Assembly: GCA_030789695.1 (NCBI GenBank)
Contig: CM061132.1
Coordinates: forward strand, 153,618,817 to 153,682,816
DNA from: Scilla litardierei
Lineage: Eukaryota > Streptophyta > Magnoliopsida > Asparagales > Asparagaceae
Direction: 5' to 3'
DNA: 64,000 bases
Within the stretch, counting starts at the first letter, position 1. The number at the start of each line of letters is the position of its first letter. The notes below the pieces were generated by a model. It did no database searches. It saw only the letters and a program-made list of their open reading frames with translations, and was not told where the DNA came from. A program made the position numbers and the translations under genes. This document shows positions 63,917 through 64,000 of this stretch, piece by piece.

Positions 63917-64000
63917 AGTTGGTGGCCCATGCAGGTCTCCGCAAGACACCTCGTGAACAGTATAGAGCAAGGAGAAATGCTCATAAATAAACAATTGGAT
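63917..64000 (+). mobile_element. Start of internal region of the long-LTR element
   Basis: After the LTR end comes agttggtggcccatgcagg. The usual primer site after such LTRs is agTTGGTATCAGAGC; here only TTGGT remains, so the site has decayed or uses another tRNA. The rest of the element, and the last RecA exon or exons, should follow to the right. Confidence 0.5.

Overview
The window is nuclear DNA from a flowering plant. It holds one split gene with plant-style GT-AG introns and many LTR retrotransposons primed by initiator tRNA-Met, plus hAT, Helitron and MITE elements. Nothing looks bacterial. The species cannot be fixed from the sequence. Introns of 11 kb and 33 kb full of transposons suggest a lineage with large, repeat-rich introns.

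The only host gene I can support is a RecA-family recombinase, closest to plant mitochondrial RECA3. It runs on the + strand from an ATG at 5314 to at least 61117. Seven coding exons (5314-5415, 5505-5580, 11282-11502, 22462-22549, 25538-25710, 58905-59051, 60983-61117) join in one continuous frame of 314 codons. They encode a transit peptide, Walker A, the catalytic Glu, Walker B, and loops L1 and L2. The C-terminal exon or exons lie beyond the right edge. Four TGGGCY (site II) motifs lie 90-170 bp before the ATG.

Layout: 1-5080 is intergenic, with an (AG)48 microsatellite and broken Ty1/copia pieces. 5141-5313 is the promoter. Intron 2 (5.7 kb) holds a minus-strand copia remnant, a Helitron 3' end and two head-to-head TRIM-like elements. 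Intron 3 (11 kb) holds a small LTR element and a 5.9-kb Ty3/gypsy chromovirus (13634-19539) with matching TSDs. Intron 4 holds a degenerate small LTR element, interrupted by a 1-kb hAT-like element that carries a tRNA-Val-like sequence. Intron 5 (33 kb) holds two nests. The first is a minus-strand chromovirus (29562-44810) interrupted by a three-LTR tandem chromovirus array (34825-43885). The second is a Retrofit/Ale-like copia element (48261-58228) interrupted by a Helitron and by a gag-only gypsy derivative, which is itself interrupted by a hAT element. Intron 7 contains a 2.7-kb LTR (61183-63916) of an element that continues past the window.

Every transposon polyprotein here is broken. Many of the stops are C-to-T or G-to-A changes (TGG to TGA/TAG, CAG to TAG), as expected of methylated, silenced elements. 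The exons of the RecA gene stay open and in phase across all this, so the host gene is probably functional and its very large introns tolerated.
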